A DNA stretch of 64,000 nt, from positions 1 through 64,000 of the forward strand of contig JACQFD010000039.1 of NCBI GenBank assembly GCA_016200225.1. The letters run 5' to 3'. The DNA comes from Planctomycetota bacterium. GTDB taxonomy: Bacteria; Planctomycetota; UBA1135; JACQFD01. Within the stretch, counting starts at the first letter, position 1. Each line of letters starts with the position of its first letter. The notes beneath the pieces are model-generated. The model saw nothing but the letters and a program-made list of their open reading frames with translations. It did not search any database and was not told the origin of the DNA. Positions 1 through 8,959 of this stretch are shown here, piece after piece. Position numbers and translations under genes: made by a program.

Positions 1-2
1 AC

Positions 3-755
3 GCCACATCGACGTTTAACGCGTTTGTGAACGTGGCCGCCAACATGGTGATCGGCGGATCTGGAGGCAACACTCTCCAAGTCAACTCAGTCACCGCGAT
101 CGGTAACAACGGCACAGGCTTCGGAAGCGGCAACAACATCGGTGGCAATCAGTTGAACGTCTGGGGCAACAGCTCGTTCGCCGGTGTGATGCAAATCCGA
201 AAATCGAGCAACGGCGCGCAGACGATGACCTTCGACGGCGAGACCGGCAAGATCACTGCACAACAGTTGATGGTCACCGGTCAGAAGAACTTCCTGGCGC
301 CGAATCCCGCTGATCCGCGAACCGAGTTCGTCTTCGTTGCGCAGGAAGGCCCCGAAACAGGTGTCTACTTCCGCGGCAAGGCCGAAGTTAAGAAAGGACA
401 GACGCGCATCGAACTTCCTTCGACCTTTGCACTCGTCGCTGAAAAAGACGGCCTCACGGGAACAGTGACTGCATTCGGCAAGAAGGCAACTGTTTGGGTC
501 GTCGATCAGGCGCCCAACTACATCATCATCGGTTCGGATGAAGACGTCACCGTGAACTACCGTGTAGATGGCGTCCGCTTGGGCTTCGCAGATCATCAGG
601 CAATTCAGTTGAACAAGCACTTCCTCCCGACCACGAAGGATCAGGTCAACACATTGCCAACAGGTGTAATCGAACAGCTCAAGAAGAACGGAATCGTCAA
701 TGCTGACGGCACGCCGAATCTAGAGCTGATCAAACAGATCGAAAGCGGTCGCTAA
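3..755 (+). CDS. C-terminal part of a large surface/tail-fibre-like protein (5' end outside window)
   Basis: The frame is open to the left edge, so only the last 250 or so residues are visible. They begin in low-complexity Gly/Asn-rich beta-type sequence (residues such as GGSGGN, GSGNNIGGN), typical of beta-solenoid or fibre stalks. A compact C-terminal domain follows, with NFLAPNPADPRTEFVF, QEGPETGVYFRG and RIELPSTFALV. A similar domain with 'LEGPEAG.Y.RG' closes many long bacterial surface proteins. I infer an exported or cell-surface role. The gene ends at TAA and is followed by a strong GC hairpin. The internal GTG at 27 is not the real start because nothing stops the upstream frame. Function is unknown. 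Confidence 0.7.
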   Translation, partial: ATSTFNAFVNVAANMVIGGSGGNTLQVNSVTAIGNNGTGFGSGNNIGGNQLNVWGNSSFAGVMQIRKSSNGAQTMTFDGETGKITAQQLMVTGQKNFLAPNPADPRTEFVFVAQEGPETGVYFRGKAEVKKGQTRIELPSTFALVAEKDGLTGTVTAFGKKATVWVVDQAPNYIIIGSDEDVTVNYRVDGVRLGFADHQAIQLNKHFLPTTKDQVNTLPTGVIEQLKKNGIVNADGTPNLELIKQIESGR

Positions 756-778
756 ATCGCGCTCGACTGTAATAATAA

Positions 779-803
779 CGCCGCCCGCCATGTGCGGGCG
801 GCG
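779..803. terminator. GC-rich hairpin between convergent genes
   Basis: A perfect 10-bp stem (779-788 with 794-803) with a 5-nt loop. It lies just after the surface-protein stop and before the stop of the opposing DUF255 gene. The T tract on the plus side is weak (tcatttc). Position between two convergent genes suggests a shared bidirectional terminator. Confidence 0.6.
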
Positions 804-834
804 TCATTTCAGGCCCCCGTTTCAGAGCGTTTTC

Positions 835-2592
835 CTACTGTGCCCGGTCGTTCTCGGCCATGCGCATGACAGACGGTAGATCGCTTGGCTCGATCACTTC
901 GGCGTAGGACGCGCGTCCAACACTAATAAAAGCTGTCGCGCGTTCGCCTGCCGGTAGTCCCGAATTTCGAAGGCGCTCCCCGTCACGTTTTGGATCGATG
1001 AAATCGACCACTCGATTTGGAATATAACAATTCAACGCGGACAACCGCATTTCAGTCGAAACGGCGTCGTCCGTCTTCCCGACAACAGTTACAAGCAGCG
1101 GCGGGTGCAGAACAAGATCGACGGCACGTCCAAATCCGGCTGCGTAGTATCCGTATTGTCGATAGTCGATCGCAAATGACTCAAGAATCGTGCGCGCGGT
1201 TTTGATATATTCTTCGTCGCGTAGCAGAACGCCAATTTTAACAAAAGACTCCGCGATCACGGAATTCTCCAGAACGGATCGATTTCGCCGCGCCGGCCGC
1301 TTGACATCGGACGCGTCGTGGGACAGATCGTAATAGCCGCCCGTCGACGAATGGTGGCGCGCTTTGATAATGGATGCGAGTTTGACGGCTTTTTGCAAAT
1401 ATCGAGAATCGCCAAGATACGCAACCGCATCGATAAACAATCGGAGGACGTATGCCTGGTCCGAAAGCAAACCGGGCAAGTGAAATGTCTCGTCCCAATA
1501 GTGATAAACGCCGAGGCGTTCGTCGAACATTTCGTCAACGAGAAATTCCAAAGTGCGCGCGGCGATGGCGCGCGATTCATTACTGTTAAGCACGACCGAT
1601 GCCATCAAGAACGTCGATGCGGCCATGGCATTCCAATCCGAGTAAATGGTTCGATCGACGCGCGGGGCCGCCCGCGTTCGGCGGCGCTCAATCGGTAGAC
1701 CGTAATATTCCGGGTCGGCGTCCTGACTTCCAAAGAATCCGCCGGTCGAAGAATCGAGAAGTCTCGATTCCATCCATTTCAAACAGCCAACCGCGGCTTT
1801 CTTATAATTTTCATTTCCCCAAAGCTGGTACGCCTCAAGATAGAAGCGCGCGCGCTGTGCGTTCGAGTCGAGGACTTTTTCCGTGTGCGGTGCGCGCCAG
1901 TCGCGCGCTTGCGCATAACGAAAGAATCCGCCTTCGACGGAATCATAAATTTCACCGCCGGCCATCGCGTCGAGGGTTTTTGTTACAATTTGGCGCATTT
2001 GTTCATTTCCAACGCGAACGTATTGCGCCAGCGTAAAATCGATCGCTTCGGGATGCGGAAATTTCGAACCAACTCCGAAGCCGCCATGCACCGGATCAAA
2101 GGACTCGACAATCGAACTGGTGATAAGATCTGTTACTTCCGATGATATATGTCCAAATTCTCGGCGCTCTTGCTGGCGAATTCGAATCTCTTCAAGTTCC
2201 TCGACGCGCGCGTGGATCTCGCCGCGGTGTTCGCGAAAAAATGGAGCCACTCGATCGAGAATGGGAATGAGTTCCGCGGAAGTTAAAAATGTTTCCCCCG
2301 CGATGAGATCTCCGGTTGGCGTCAAGAACGCAACCGTTGGCCAGCCGCCGCAATTGTAGCGAGCGTTGATGTCAGGCCGCCGATCCTTGTCGACGCGGAC
2401 AGGAACATAATTTTCTTCAATTCGCGCAATAACGCCCGCGTCTTGAAATGTAGTTTCGTCCAATTCGCGGCAGAACCGACACCACGACGCGACGATTGTT
2501 AAGAAAACCGGCCGATCCAGTTCGCGAGCACGACGAAACGAATCGTCGTCCCACGGAAGCCATTGAATGGAGTTTTGACCGGAAATTGACAT
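835..2592 (-). CDS. Thioredoxin-domain protein of the DUF255 / YyaL (SPATA20-like) family
   Basis: 585 residues, ATG start. The N-terminal 110 residues form a DUF255 thioredoxin fold with the conserved WLPWDDDSF entry motif, a WCRFC redox motif (CxxC) and a GGWP cis-proline loop. The rest is an alpha/alpha six-hairpin, glucosidase-like region. Related proteins run 600-700 residues, so this one is slightly short but not obviously truncated. There is no signal peptide, so it is predicted cytoplasmic. Biochemical function of the family is unsettled; redox handling is inferred from the CxxC. It stands alone, 180 bp downstream of rsfS on the same strand. Confidence 0.85.
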   Translation of the reverse strand: MSISGQNSIQWLPWDDDSFRRARELDRPVFLTIVASWCRFCRELDETTFQDAGVIARIEENYVPVRVDKDRRPDINARYNCGGWPTVAFLTPTGDLIAGETFLTSAELIPILDRVAPFFREHRGEIHARVEELEEIRIRQQERREFGHISSEVTDLITSSIVESFDPVHGGFGVGSKFPHPEAIDFTLAQYVRVGNEQMRQIVTKTLDAMAGGEIYDSVEGGFFRYAQARDWRAPHTEKVLDSNAQRARFYLEAYQLWGNENYKKAAVGCLKWMESRLLDSSTGGFFGSQDADPEYYGLPIERRRTRAAPRVDRTIYSDWNAMAASTFLMASVVLNSNESRAIAARTLEFLVDEMFDERLGVYHYWDETFHLPGLLSDQAYVLRLFIDAVAYLGDSRYLQKAVKLASIIKARHHSSTGGYYDLSHDASDVKRPARRNRSVLENSVIAESFVKIGVLLRDEEYIKTARTILESFAIDYRQYGYYAAGFGRAVDLVLHPPLLVTVVGKTDDAVSTEMRLSALNCYIPNRVVDFIDPKRDGERLRNSGLPAGERATAFISVGRASYAEVIEPSDLPSVMRMAENDRAQ

Positions 2593-2772
2593 TTTTCAGC
2601 AGTTATGAATTGTCATCGACGCCGAACGGCTGTTCGCAGGAGTCGGTTGTCCAGCGCTGCGATGAGTCGCTCGTTGTTGCAAAGAACTAGATCAAATCAG
2701 GCGCTTGGAAACGAACCATTCGTTCAGAACTCCAAAAAACGCGACAGCATGGAGTTACTGCGCGCGGGAACA

Positions 2773-3234
2773 CTAAGATTTAGAACTCTCGCCCGCTTGC
2801 GTCGCCGCAACTCGTTTTGGAAGCGAAATCCGCTCACCGTCGCCCCAGAGGTGGTCGAGATCGTAAAAACTCCGCGCCTCCGGCTGAAAGATGTGTATTA
2901 CGACACCCGCGACGTCGAGCAAAATCCACCAGCCTGACGCGTAACCTTCGATGCGCGTCTTGTATCCGCGATCCTTAGCTTCCGATTCGACGCCTTCCGC
3001 GATGGCCTGCACCTGCCTGCGATTGCCAGCAGTTACAAAAACAAAGTAATCCGCGTAATCCGCGAGATTTTCGACTCCAAGAAGAGTGATCTCCTGGCCT
3101 TTCTTGTCGGTTGCAATAGCTACAATTTCGAGAGCCCATTGCAGGGTAGGGTTACTCTTGGAAGTTCGGTGTGTTTTCAATGTTACAGTAAATCCGGTGA
3201 GAATAGTGATACTCAACCATGGGAAGCTTGGCAA
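2773..3234 (-). CDS. rsfS: Ribosomal silencing factor RsfS (Iojap/YbeB family)
   Basis: The core motif series is typical of RsfS: DKKGQEITLLGVENL, ADYFVFVTAGNRRQVQAIAE, EGYASGWWILLDVAGVVIHIF and FYDLDHLWGD. Known role: binds ribosomal protein uL14 and blocks 30S-50S joining under starvation. The open frame starts with TTG at 3234. The family normally begins near 'LQWALEIV', about 30 residues in, so the true start is uncertain (another TTG exists near 3177). No ATG is in frame. It lies 44 bp downstream of dedA on the same strand, possibly cotranscribed. The C-terminus extends about 15 residues past the core. Confidence 0.88.
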   Translation of the reverse strand: MPSFPWLSITILTGFTVTLKTHRTSKSNPTLQWALEIVAIATDKKGQEITLLGVENLADYADYFVFVTAGNRRQVQAIAEGVESEAKDRGYKTRIEGYASGWWILLDVAGVVIHIFQPEARSFYDLDHLWGDGERISLPKRVAATQAGESSKS

Positions 3235-3278
3235 CGTACGAATGAATCACAATTTTAATGCTTTCACAGGCGCGAAAA

Positions 3279-4067
3279 TCATGCAATAGGCGGATTCGCG
3301 TGTTTTTCTCGTTTTTTTCGTAACTTCGCAAAAACCACCATTCCGACGACCGCCGCGACGAGCAGAACGATGACGAACCGATTGGACTTGTGCGCCCATT
3401 CGAATGCGCTTTCGATGCGGGATCCGAAGTAGTACCCGAAAAATACCGATGTGGGACCGGAGACAAGCGCGCCCGCGAGATCGAGGAGTATGAACTTCGG
3501 ATATGAAAGTCGTTGGCGTCCGGCGACGAAATACGAAGCCAACCGAACGCCCATCACGAATCTCGAAAAGAAAATCGCGCGCTGTCCATACTTATGAAAA
3601 AGCCGGTCGAACCGTTCGAGCCGGTTGGGTGTCAATTCATGGCGCACAATGGGCAGTTTTAACAGTGCATTTCCGAATCGGCGGCCAAGGCTATATACAA
3701 TTGTGTCGCCCGCTAATATTCCAAAAACACAGACGCACGATGTCATGATCCAATTCGGGTGCGACGATCCCTGGCTCTTGGCGACATAGCACAGATATCC
3801 GGAGCCGATCAGCGTTACTTCCTCGGGAACCGGGAGACCGAGTCCGCAAAGAAGCAAAATGATGATAATTCCCGCGTATCCCCACTGGCTTAGAAACTCC
3901 ACTACTTTTGTAAACTCGCCCGACGCGGCGCTCGCGGGCAGACTCGCGGGCAGCGACGCGGCGTTTTGTAGTAATTCAGTGCCGACGGCGCACGCCGCGG
4001 AAAAAGCGCCATCCCAAGTTCCCGCGACGGAGTTGGCAATGGAATGCCACGTTGCAAAATCGAGCAT
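3279..4067 (-). CDS. DedA family membrane protein
   Basis: 262 residues, ATG start. DedA core: GLGLPVPEEVTLIGSGYL, GDTIVYSLGRRFG, FDRLFHKYGQRAIFFSRFVMGVR and a C-terminal helix before a basic tail (LRKKREK). Members are inner-membrane proteins with re-entrant helices. Several act as undecaprenyl-phosphate or phospholipid translocases, which is a family-level inference here. The region before residue 60 is Ala/Ser-rich and longer than in most DedA proteins. The gene is transcribed with rsfS. The conserved Glu and the R of FSRF.G.R are present, so it should be active. Confidence 0.85.
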   Translation of the reverse strand: MLDFATWHSIANSVAGTWDGAFSAACAVGTELLQNAASLPASLPASAASGEFTKVVEFLSQWGYAGIIIILLLCGLGLPVPEEVTLIGSGYLCYVAKSQGSSHPNWIMTSCVCVFGILAGDTIVYSLGRRFGNALLKLPIVRHELTPNRLERFDRLFHKYGQRAIFFSRFVMGVRLASYFVAGRQRLSYPKFILLDLAGALVSGPTSVFFGYYFGSRIESAFEWAHKSNRFVIVLLVAAVVGMVVFAKLRKKREKHANPPIA

Positions 4068-4148
4068 GGAGACGCTTGAACTTACGCGGATTCGAAATTT
4101 GCAAACATGGCGGGTGAGTTGGCGGATGTAGTCCGGAATTTGATTAAA

Positions 4149-4976
4149 TCATTTTTTTGAGGCGAGTTCGACAAACGTCGCGGCAAGGCCGCCGGCCGAC
4201 AGCTTTCCAAGCAAGCGAGCGCGTTCCGCGGCGGCATCCGTGCTCCCGACTGTTCCTTTGGCCTCGATCGAACAGACTCCCGCGCATTCGGCCAGCATTT
4301 CCGCGCGTTCGCTCGCAAGGGGAACGTGGACGCGCATCAAGGCGCGTTCAAACTCCGACGCGCGGGTAAATGCCGCGGCGGCTTTCTCGGACGCTCCAGA
4401 TTTGTAGTAATCGACGGCCCGTTCCTCGAGCAGGGGCGAACCGCGCACGAATCCGGCGGGCGCAAACCTTGCAACGTCCTCGCAAAGCGCGATCGCCTGC
4501 TCGAGTGCCGCAATGCGTTCGGTATGCGTCGCCGTCTCGACCGGCGCCACGCGCGTAATTAATAATTGAGCCTCGAAATCGAGAATTCGCGGATCGCGGT
4601 TTCCGTACGTTCGCGCGTTTCTTAATATTTCAATCGCCTCCCGGGCGCGGGCGCTCAACTCGCCCGCATCCGTCGTCTCGCCCGGGAGCGAAATGGCAAT
4701 CTCGCTTGCTAATAATTGAGCCGATGCCGTCGACTCCGGATCCAATTCCAGCGCGAGCGTTTGTAATTGTATAGATTCGTCGAATCGTTTTTCGATTTGC
4801 GCGAATGCGGCCCGAATTCGCATCAATTCGGCGACAGTTCCGCGGAACGGACCGAGTGCGAATTGTAACCAAGGTCGTTTATTCGTATGGTTCGGTTCTC
4901 CGGGCGAAACGCGCGCGAACCATGCCGCCGCGAATGCGAAGACCGCGAATATGAGTAATAGATGTCGCCGTCTCAC
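4149..4976 (-). CDS. Membrane-anchored helical protein coupled to an ABC exporter (unknown family)
   Basis: I place the start at GTG 4976, not at the far upstream end of the open frame. This GTG overlaps the stop of the preceding permease-like gene in a GTGA junction, implying translational coupling. The 275-residue product starts VRRRHLLLIFAVFAFAAAWFA, a single N-terminal membrane helix or uncleaved signal. An Ala/Glu-rich all-helical domain follows, resembling tetratricopeptide-type repeats (RFDESIQLQTLALELDPES; SGASEKAAAAFTRASEFERAL). I do not recognise a family. By context it is likely the extracytoplasmic partner of the ABC system. Confidence 0.6.
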   Translation of the reverse strand: MRRRHLLLIFAVFAFAAAWFARVSPGEPNHTNKRPWLQFALGPFRGTVAELMRIRAAFAQIEKRFDESIQLQTLALELDPESTASAQLLASEIAISLPGETTDAGELSARAREAIEILRNARTYGNRDPRILDFEAQLLITRVAPVETATHTERIAALEQAIALCEDVARFAPAGFVRGSPLLEERAVDYYKSGASEKAAAAFTRASEFERALMRVHVPLASERAEMLAECAGVCSIEAKGTVGSTDAAAERARLLGKLSAGGLAATFVELASKK

Positions 4977-6049
4977 GATCGAACTCGACGAAATCGCAGC
5001 GCGGATAAAATAATTAATATAAGAATCAGCGATGCAACGTGGAGGAACTCCAACGCGCCCGGCGCGGCGTGATCGCCGGTCCACCATCCTTGAATGTCGA
5101 GGATTCGTTCGATGCCAAGGGCGTTTCGGGCGCGGACTGGCGGCGCCAGGAAAGCCGAAAAGAAAAACGCAAGGCATGCCGCGATGGCAAACGGCCTCGA
5201 AAGAAACGACGACGTGAAAATCGAAAATGCCGAGAATGTTAAATATACAAGAAGAATCGGCGGAAGATATATTAATAATAACTCGTCCGATCGCAGCGGC
5301 GGCGAAGAGGTCCAAATCGAGTTCTCGGGCCAGAACGCGACCGGTCCTTCGCTCATTCGCGTAATTTTAAACTCGGCATTCCCCGCGCCGTCGAGCGCGA
5401 GGCTGTGCCGCGCGCGGGACCGGATTGTAAATGTTGTTTCGGCGCCGGATGTCAAATCCGTCCGCCGGATCGAGAAATTCACGGGATTGGGGTCTCCGTA
5501 ACCGATCGCATATCCGATGCGCGGCGACAAATTTAACAATTCACCCGGACTTATGTTGCATTTTATCGTCAGGGAGTCGCCGGGCGCGCGCATCGGACCG
5601 ATCGGGCCGCCCGTGAATCGCGCAAAATTGCGCCGCTCCGTCACGTGGATCGCGGAGGCGCCCCAAATCGCTCCCTCGGCGGCGCAAAATAAACAAAAAA
5701 CGGCGAACGCCGCCGCGGCTCCGGCGCATGCGGGTCCGGCGACGCGCGCGAGCGGCGACAGCGGCAACGCGGCGAGCCACGAGTGTTTCCCGTCCGCGCG
5801 CGCGGGACCCGAAAACCATAGAGGCGCCGCGAACGCTACAAAAATGGAAATGAGTAATCCGGATGTTATAAAAAATCCGGCTTGGGAGGGCGCGTCGTTC
5901 GCGGGCAGCGCCGCGCGGATGCGCGAAGCGGTCAGCGCTGCCGCGATAACCATTAGAATCCACGGCACGCCATTCCAATAAAAAACAATGCGCCGCGCGA
6001 GAACGCATGCGGCGGCGAGAGTTCCGGCGCGCGTCGTTGAATTCAGCAT
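4973..6049 (-). CDS. ABC-2-like multi-spanning membrane protein
   Basis: 358 residues, ATG start, 9 nt after the ATPase gene stop. There are hydrophobic segments at about 25-45, 57-80, 98-125, 260-285, 288-310 and 335-352. A large soluble stretch (about 130-255) between TM3 and TM4 contains beta-rich sequence and a conserved-looking GYGDPNP. Layout and position directly behind an ABC ATPase suggest the permease of an ABC-2 exporter, although the central extracytoplasmic domain is unusual. The last TM run (LILILIILSAL) uses AT-rich codons including ATA. The substrate cannot be read from sequence. Confidence 0.6.
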   Translation of the reverse strand: MLNSTTRAGTLAAACVLARRIVFYWNGVPWILMVIAAALTASRIRAALPANDAPSQAGFFITSGLLISIFVAFAAPLWFSGPARADGKHSWLAALPLSPLARVAGPACAGAAAAFAVFCLFCAAEGAIWGASAIHVTERRNFARFTGGPIGPMRAPGDSLTIKCNISPGELLNLSPRIGYAIGYGDPNPVNFSIRRTDLTSGAETTFTIRSRARHSLALDGAGNAEFKITRMSEGPVAFWPENSIWTSSPPLRSDELLLIYLPPILLVYLTFSAFSIFTSSFLSRPFAIAACLAFFFSAFLAPPVRARNALGIERILDIQGWWTGDHAAPGALEFLHVASLILILIILSALRFRRVRS

Positions 6050-6058
6050 TGTTTATAA

Positions 6059-6904
6059 TTACTGAAGCAGACTTCTAAACAGATCCGCGAGCGTGCGAAA
6101 CGGAGCTCGTTTTTGTACAATTCGACCTCCGGTCGACTCGATCGCATGTTCGATATCCGCGAATTTGGCTCCGCGCGAGTCTTCAACGATAAACTCGCGC
6201 AAATTCTGATCCTCGAGAATCGCGGAGACGGGCGCGTCGGCGACCTTCGCGCCATTCTTTAGTATGATCGCCCGCGTCGAAAAATTCCGGACGTCGCTCG
6301 CGATGTGCGACGAAATCACTACGGATTTTCCGGTGCGCGGAAACTCTTTCATCAGCGATTCGAATGTTACGACTCCAAGCGCGTCGAGTCCGCTCGTCGG
6401 TTCGTCGAGCAGTAACAAATCCGGATCGTTTATTAACGATTGCGCGATCGCCAGTCGTTGCATTTGTCCGCGCGAAAGCCGCCCGAAACGGACGCCCGCC
6501 TGTTCCGCCATTCCCCATTGTAACAATAATCGATCGACGCGCGCGCGCAGGTCGGCGCCGCGAAGGCCGAAAAGATATCCAATGTCGGCGAGGTTCGAAC
6601 GAGCGGACAGATGATTTGCGAACGGAAGTTCCTGCGAAACGTATCCCGTTCTCGTGCACGCCGCGCGCGAACCGGCGGCAAATCCGAAAATTGTAGCTTT
6701 CCCGGCGCCGGCCGGTTCGGCGCCGGCGAGCAAGCGGAGAAGCGTCGACTTCCCCGATCCATTCAGTCCGAGCAAAACGACAACCTCGCCTTCGAACACC
6801 TCCATATCGACGCCCGAAAGCGCGACGCGGCGTTTGAATCCGCCGTGCGTGGAGTAGGCCTTCGAAAGACCTCGTGCGCGAAGAATCGGTTCGGTTGCGG
6901 CCAC
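6059..6904 (-). CDS. ABC transporter ATP-binding protein (ABC-2 exporter type)
   Basis: 281 residues, GTG start, no evident SD. Walker A GLNGSGKST (46-54), Q-loop near 91 (SQELPF), signature LSRGQ (143-147), Walker B LLLLDEP (163-169) followed by TSGLD, and H-loop His200. The ABC core is complete. The C-terminal 60 residues resemble the accessory region of CcmA/NatA-type exporters. It heads a three-gene leftward operon with the two membrane proteins downstream. It is divergent from the glutaredoxin gene with only 23 bp between the start codons. Confidence 0.9.
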   Translation of the reverse strand: MAATEPILRARGLSKAYSTHGGFKRRVALSGVDMEVFEGEVVVLLGLNGSGKSTLLRLLAGAEPAGAGKATIFGFAAGSRAACTRTGYVSQELPFANHLSARSNLADIGYLFGLRGADLRARVDRLLLQWGMAEQAGVRFGRLSRGQMQRLAIAQSLINDPDLLLLDEPTSGLDALGVVTFESLMKEFPRTGKSVVISSHIASDVRNFSTRAIILKNGAKVADAPVSAILEDQNLREFIVEDSRGAKFADIEHAIESTGGRIVQKRAPFRTLADLFRSLLQ

Positions 6905-6927
6905 GAATATTAGTTATCCTTGGGATA

Positions 6928-7173
6928 ATGCCAGTGCACGTTCGAATATATAGCCGCGCAGCATGCTCGCTCTGCGATAAAGTTCTCGACGTCGTCGCGA
7001 GCGCCGGCGAGCGGTTTCCGATCGAAGTCGAAGTCGTCGACATTGATCGAGATCCCGCGTTGAAAGCCGAATACGACGCGGAAATTCCCGTCGTTGAAGT
7101 TAATGATCGCGAAATTGCGCGTTATCATTTGACTTTGGAGCGGCTGTTGCGCGCGATACAGGCCAATTTATAA
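6928..7173 (+). CDS. Glutaredoxin-family (DUF836-like) thiol protein
   Basis: 81 residues from ATG 6928. Motifs are RIYSRAACSLCDKVLDVV with the redox CSLC (Cys13, Cys16), a Glu/Asp-rich middle (EVEVVDIDRDP), the cis-Pro loop EIPVVEVN and a helical end. Small glutaredoxin-like proteins of this type reduce disulfides or mixed thiols; the specific partner is unknown. The open frame extends 18 codons further upstream, but that would run into the divergent ABC gene start. ATG 6928 gives the canonical fold start. The FHA gene follows 12 bp downstream, so the two are probably cotranscribed. Confidence 0.85.
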   Translation: MPVHVRIYSRAACSLCDKVLDVVASAGERFPIEVEVVDIDRDPALKAEYDAEIPVVEVNDREIARYHLTLERLLRAIQANL

Positions 7174-7185
7174 TATTTAAGAAAA

Positions 7186-7827
7186 ATGGCAAAGATATTT
7201 GTATTAACCGGCGCGGACGTCGGGCTCGAATTCGAACTCGCCGGCGGCGTTTTGTTCGGTCGAGCGGAGGATTGTAATATTCGGTTGAAGGATCCGAGCA
7301 TTTCAAGGCACCATGCCCGTCTCGAAAAAACGGACAAGGGCTGCGAAATCGTCGATCTCGGCTCGCGAAACGGACTCACGGTCGACGGAGCGCGAGTCGA
7401 GCGCTCGCACGTCGCCGATGGCGGCGAGTTTACACTTGGGAATGTTAGGATTCGATATGTCGAGAACGCCTCGACCGCAGTCGAAGAAATCGAGCTCGCT
7501 CCGTCTGCCGCGGCGCGCGCGGAGCCCGACGACAAGACGCTCTCGGCGGGCGCCGGCCGCGGAGCCGCGGCGTACGCAGGAGCCGCGCGCCGCCGCGCGA
7601 TCGCGAAAAACGATGGAATATTACAATTCGAAAAAGTAGACGACGCGGGCGCATCGCCGCTGTCGGACGAATTTGCACAATACGGTATTGTTACAAAAAT
7701 CGCGATGTTCGTCGGCGCGCTTATCGTGGCCGCCGGATTATTCTATGGAGCGTTGAAAATCGCGTCGCGGGCGACTCCGGAAAGGGCGGATAACAATTCG
7801 ACGGTTCCGGAGGAGAACGGCAAATGA
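7186..7827 (+). CDS. FHA-domain protein with C-terminal membrane anchor
   Basis: 213 residues. The forkhead-associated domain (about 1-92) has all the phosphothreonine-binding landmarks: GR at 25-26, SRHHA at 40-44 and NG at 62-63. An Ala/Arg-rich linker leads to one transmembrane helix (about 163-185, IAMFVGALIVAAGLFYGALKIA) and a short polar tail. The domain should therefore sit in the cytoplasm and recruit a Thr-phosphorylated partner to the membrane. No Ser/Thr kinase is present in this window. The gene is convergent with the glycosyltransferase gene, stop to stop 15 bp apart. Confidence 0.85.
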   Translation: MAKIFVLTGADVGLEFELAGGVLFGRAEDCNIRLKDPSISRHHARLEKTDKGCEIVDLGSRNGLTVDGARVERSHVADGGEFTLGNVRIRYVENASTAVEEIELAPSAAARAEPDDKTLSAGAGRGAAAYAGAARRRAIAKNDGILQFEKVDDAGASPLSDEFAQYGIVTKIAMFVGALIVAAGLFYGALKIASRATPERADNNSTVPEENGK

Positions 7828-7842
7828 TCGATCGGCGGCGGA

Positions 7843-8934
7843 TTATTTAGAAATTTTCTCCAGGGTTTCGATCAGCATCCCGGCGGATGCGCGCCACGAA
7901 AAATCGCCGGAGCGCGGCGCCGCGTGGGCGGACGAATGCTTGCGATGGGTCGGATCGAGTAATTTATGAATCGCCGCGGCCCAGTCTTTGGGTTCGAAGG
8001 ATTCTACAAATACTCCATGGCCGCCCGCGACTTCGGGGAGCGCGCTCGATCGCGCGGCGAGTACGGGCGTTCCCATGCGAAGCGCCTCGAGGAGTGGAAT
8101 GCCGAATCCCTCATATCGCGACGGAATGACTACAACGGTCGATGTTAAATAAAGTCGCGTGAGATCGTTATCATCGACCGACGACAGAAATCGAACGCGA
8201 TCCGTAATATTCAATTCCGCCGCGCGCCGCTCGATTTTTCCCTCAAGCGGACCCGTGCCGCAAAATATGAACTTCGCTCCCGCTCTCGCGCCGCCGACGA
8301 TGCCGAACGCCTCGATCGCAATGTCCGCTCCCTTTCGATTTTCCAAATGACCGACGAACAGGATGGTCGCGGAGTCGCGCGCCGGCAGTTCGAATGGAAT
8401 TATTAAATGATCCGCCGCGTTGGGAATGACGGTTATATTACTATTCGGTCCGTCATGCAGTATGATGGATTGTTTAGTAAATTCCGAAACGGCGATGACG
8501 GCCGTTGCACGGCGCAGTCCGGCGTGGATGACGGACGGAGCGAAAAACGAACGTATCGAACGCGCGCCGCGCGTGGCCGGGTCGAGATCGCGAAGGTCGT
8601 GAACCGTCAGCGCGATCGGCGCCGAGCGCAGGCTCGGAACCGGAAAGGACTCCTGTAGAATCGCGTCGCAGCGGTGTTTCTTGACAATATTATTTAATAA
8701 TCGCGATTCATACAAAACTCGCATCGCGGCGCCGGGCTGTGCGTTCACGCGCTCGATGACGACGCGCGAGTCCGCGACGGGCGCGGGGATGCCTTCTCTT
8801 AATAATAGAACAATGAGTTCGAGTTTCGGCGAATACTCGGGCAAGAGCGCCGCTTTTAACAGTTCAAGGCGCCTCCGGTTCGCTCCGCTCGGCGGGGCGT
8901 CGTGGACGAGCCAGTTCCAGCATATTCTCAACAT
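7843..8934 (-). CDS. GT4-family glycosyltransferase (third in the operon)
   Basis: 363 residues, GT-B fold. The C-terminal donor domain carries FVGHLENRKGADIAIEAF, FCGTGPLEGKI and the E-x7-E signature SRYEGFGIPLLEALRMGTPV, followed by SALPEVAGGHG. The N-terminal acceptor domain begins MLRICWNWLVHDAP and contains ALTVHDLRDLDP. It transfers a sugar from an activated donor, probably to a growing glycan lipid. It is the last gene of the flippase/glycosyltransferase operon, 25 bp after its neighbour. Sugar specificity cannot be assigned. Confidence 0.88.
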   Translation of the reverse strand: MLRICWNWLVHDAPPSGANRRRLELLKAALLPEYSPKLELIVLLLREGIPAPVADSRVVIERVNAQPGAAMRVLYESRLLNNIVKKHRCDAILQESFPVPSLRSAPIALTVHDLRDLDPATRGARSIRSFFAPSVIHAGLRRATAVIAVSEFTKQSIILHDGPNSNITVIPNAADHLIIPFELPARDSATILFVGHLENRKGADIAIEAFGIVGGARAGAKFIFCGTGPLEGKIERRAAELNITDRVRFLSSVDDNDLTRLYLTSTVVVIPSRYEGFGIPLLEALRMGTPVLAARSSALPEVAGGHGVFVESFEPKDWAAAIHKLLDPTHRKHSSAHAAPRSGDFSWRASAGMLIETLEKISK

Positions 8935-8959
8935 GCGGGCGGACCCCGAGTTTATACTA

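Noticed and set aside
4977..5315. N-terminal extension of the membrane-anchored protein after the ABC permease
   Set aside because: It overlaps the permease gene in another frame; GTG at 4976 in the GTGA junction fits better.
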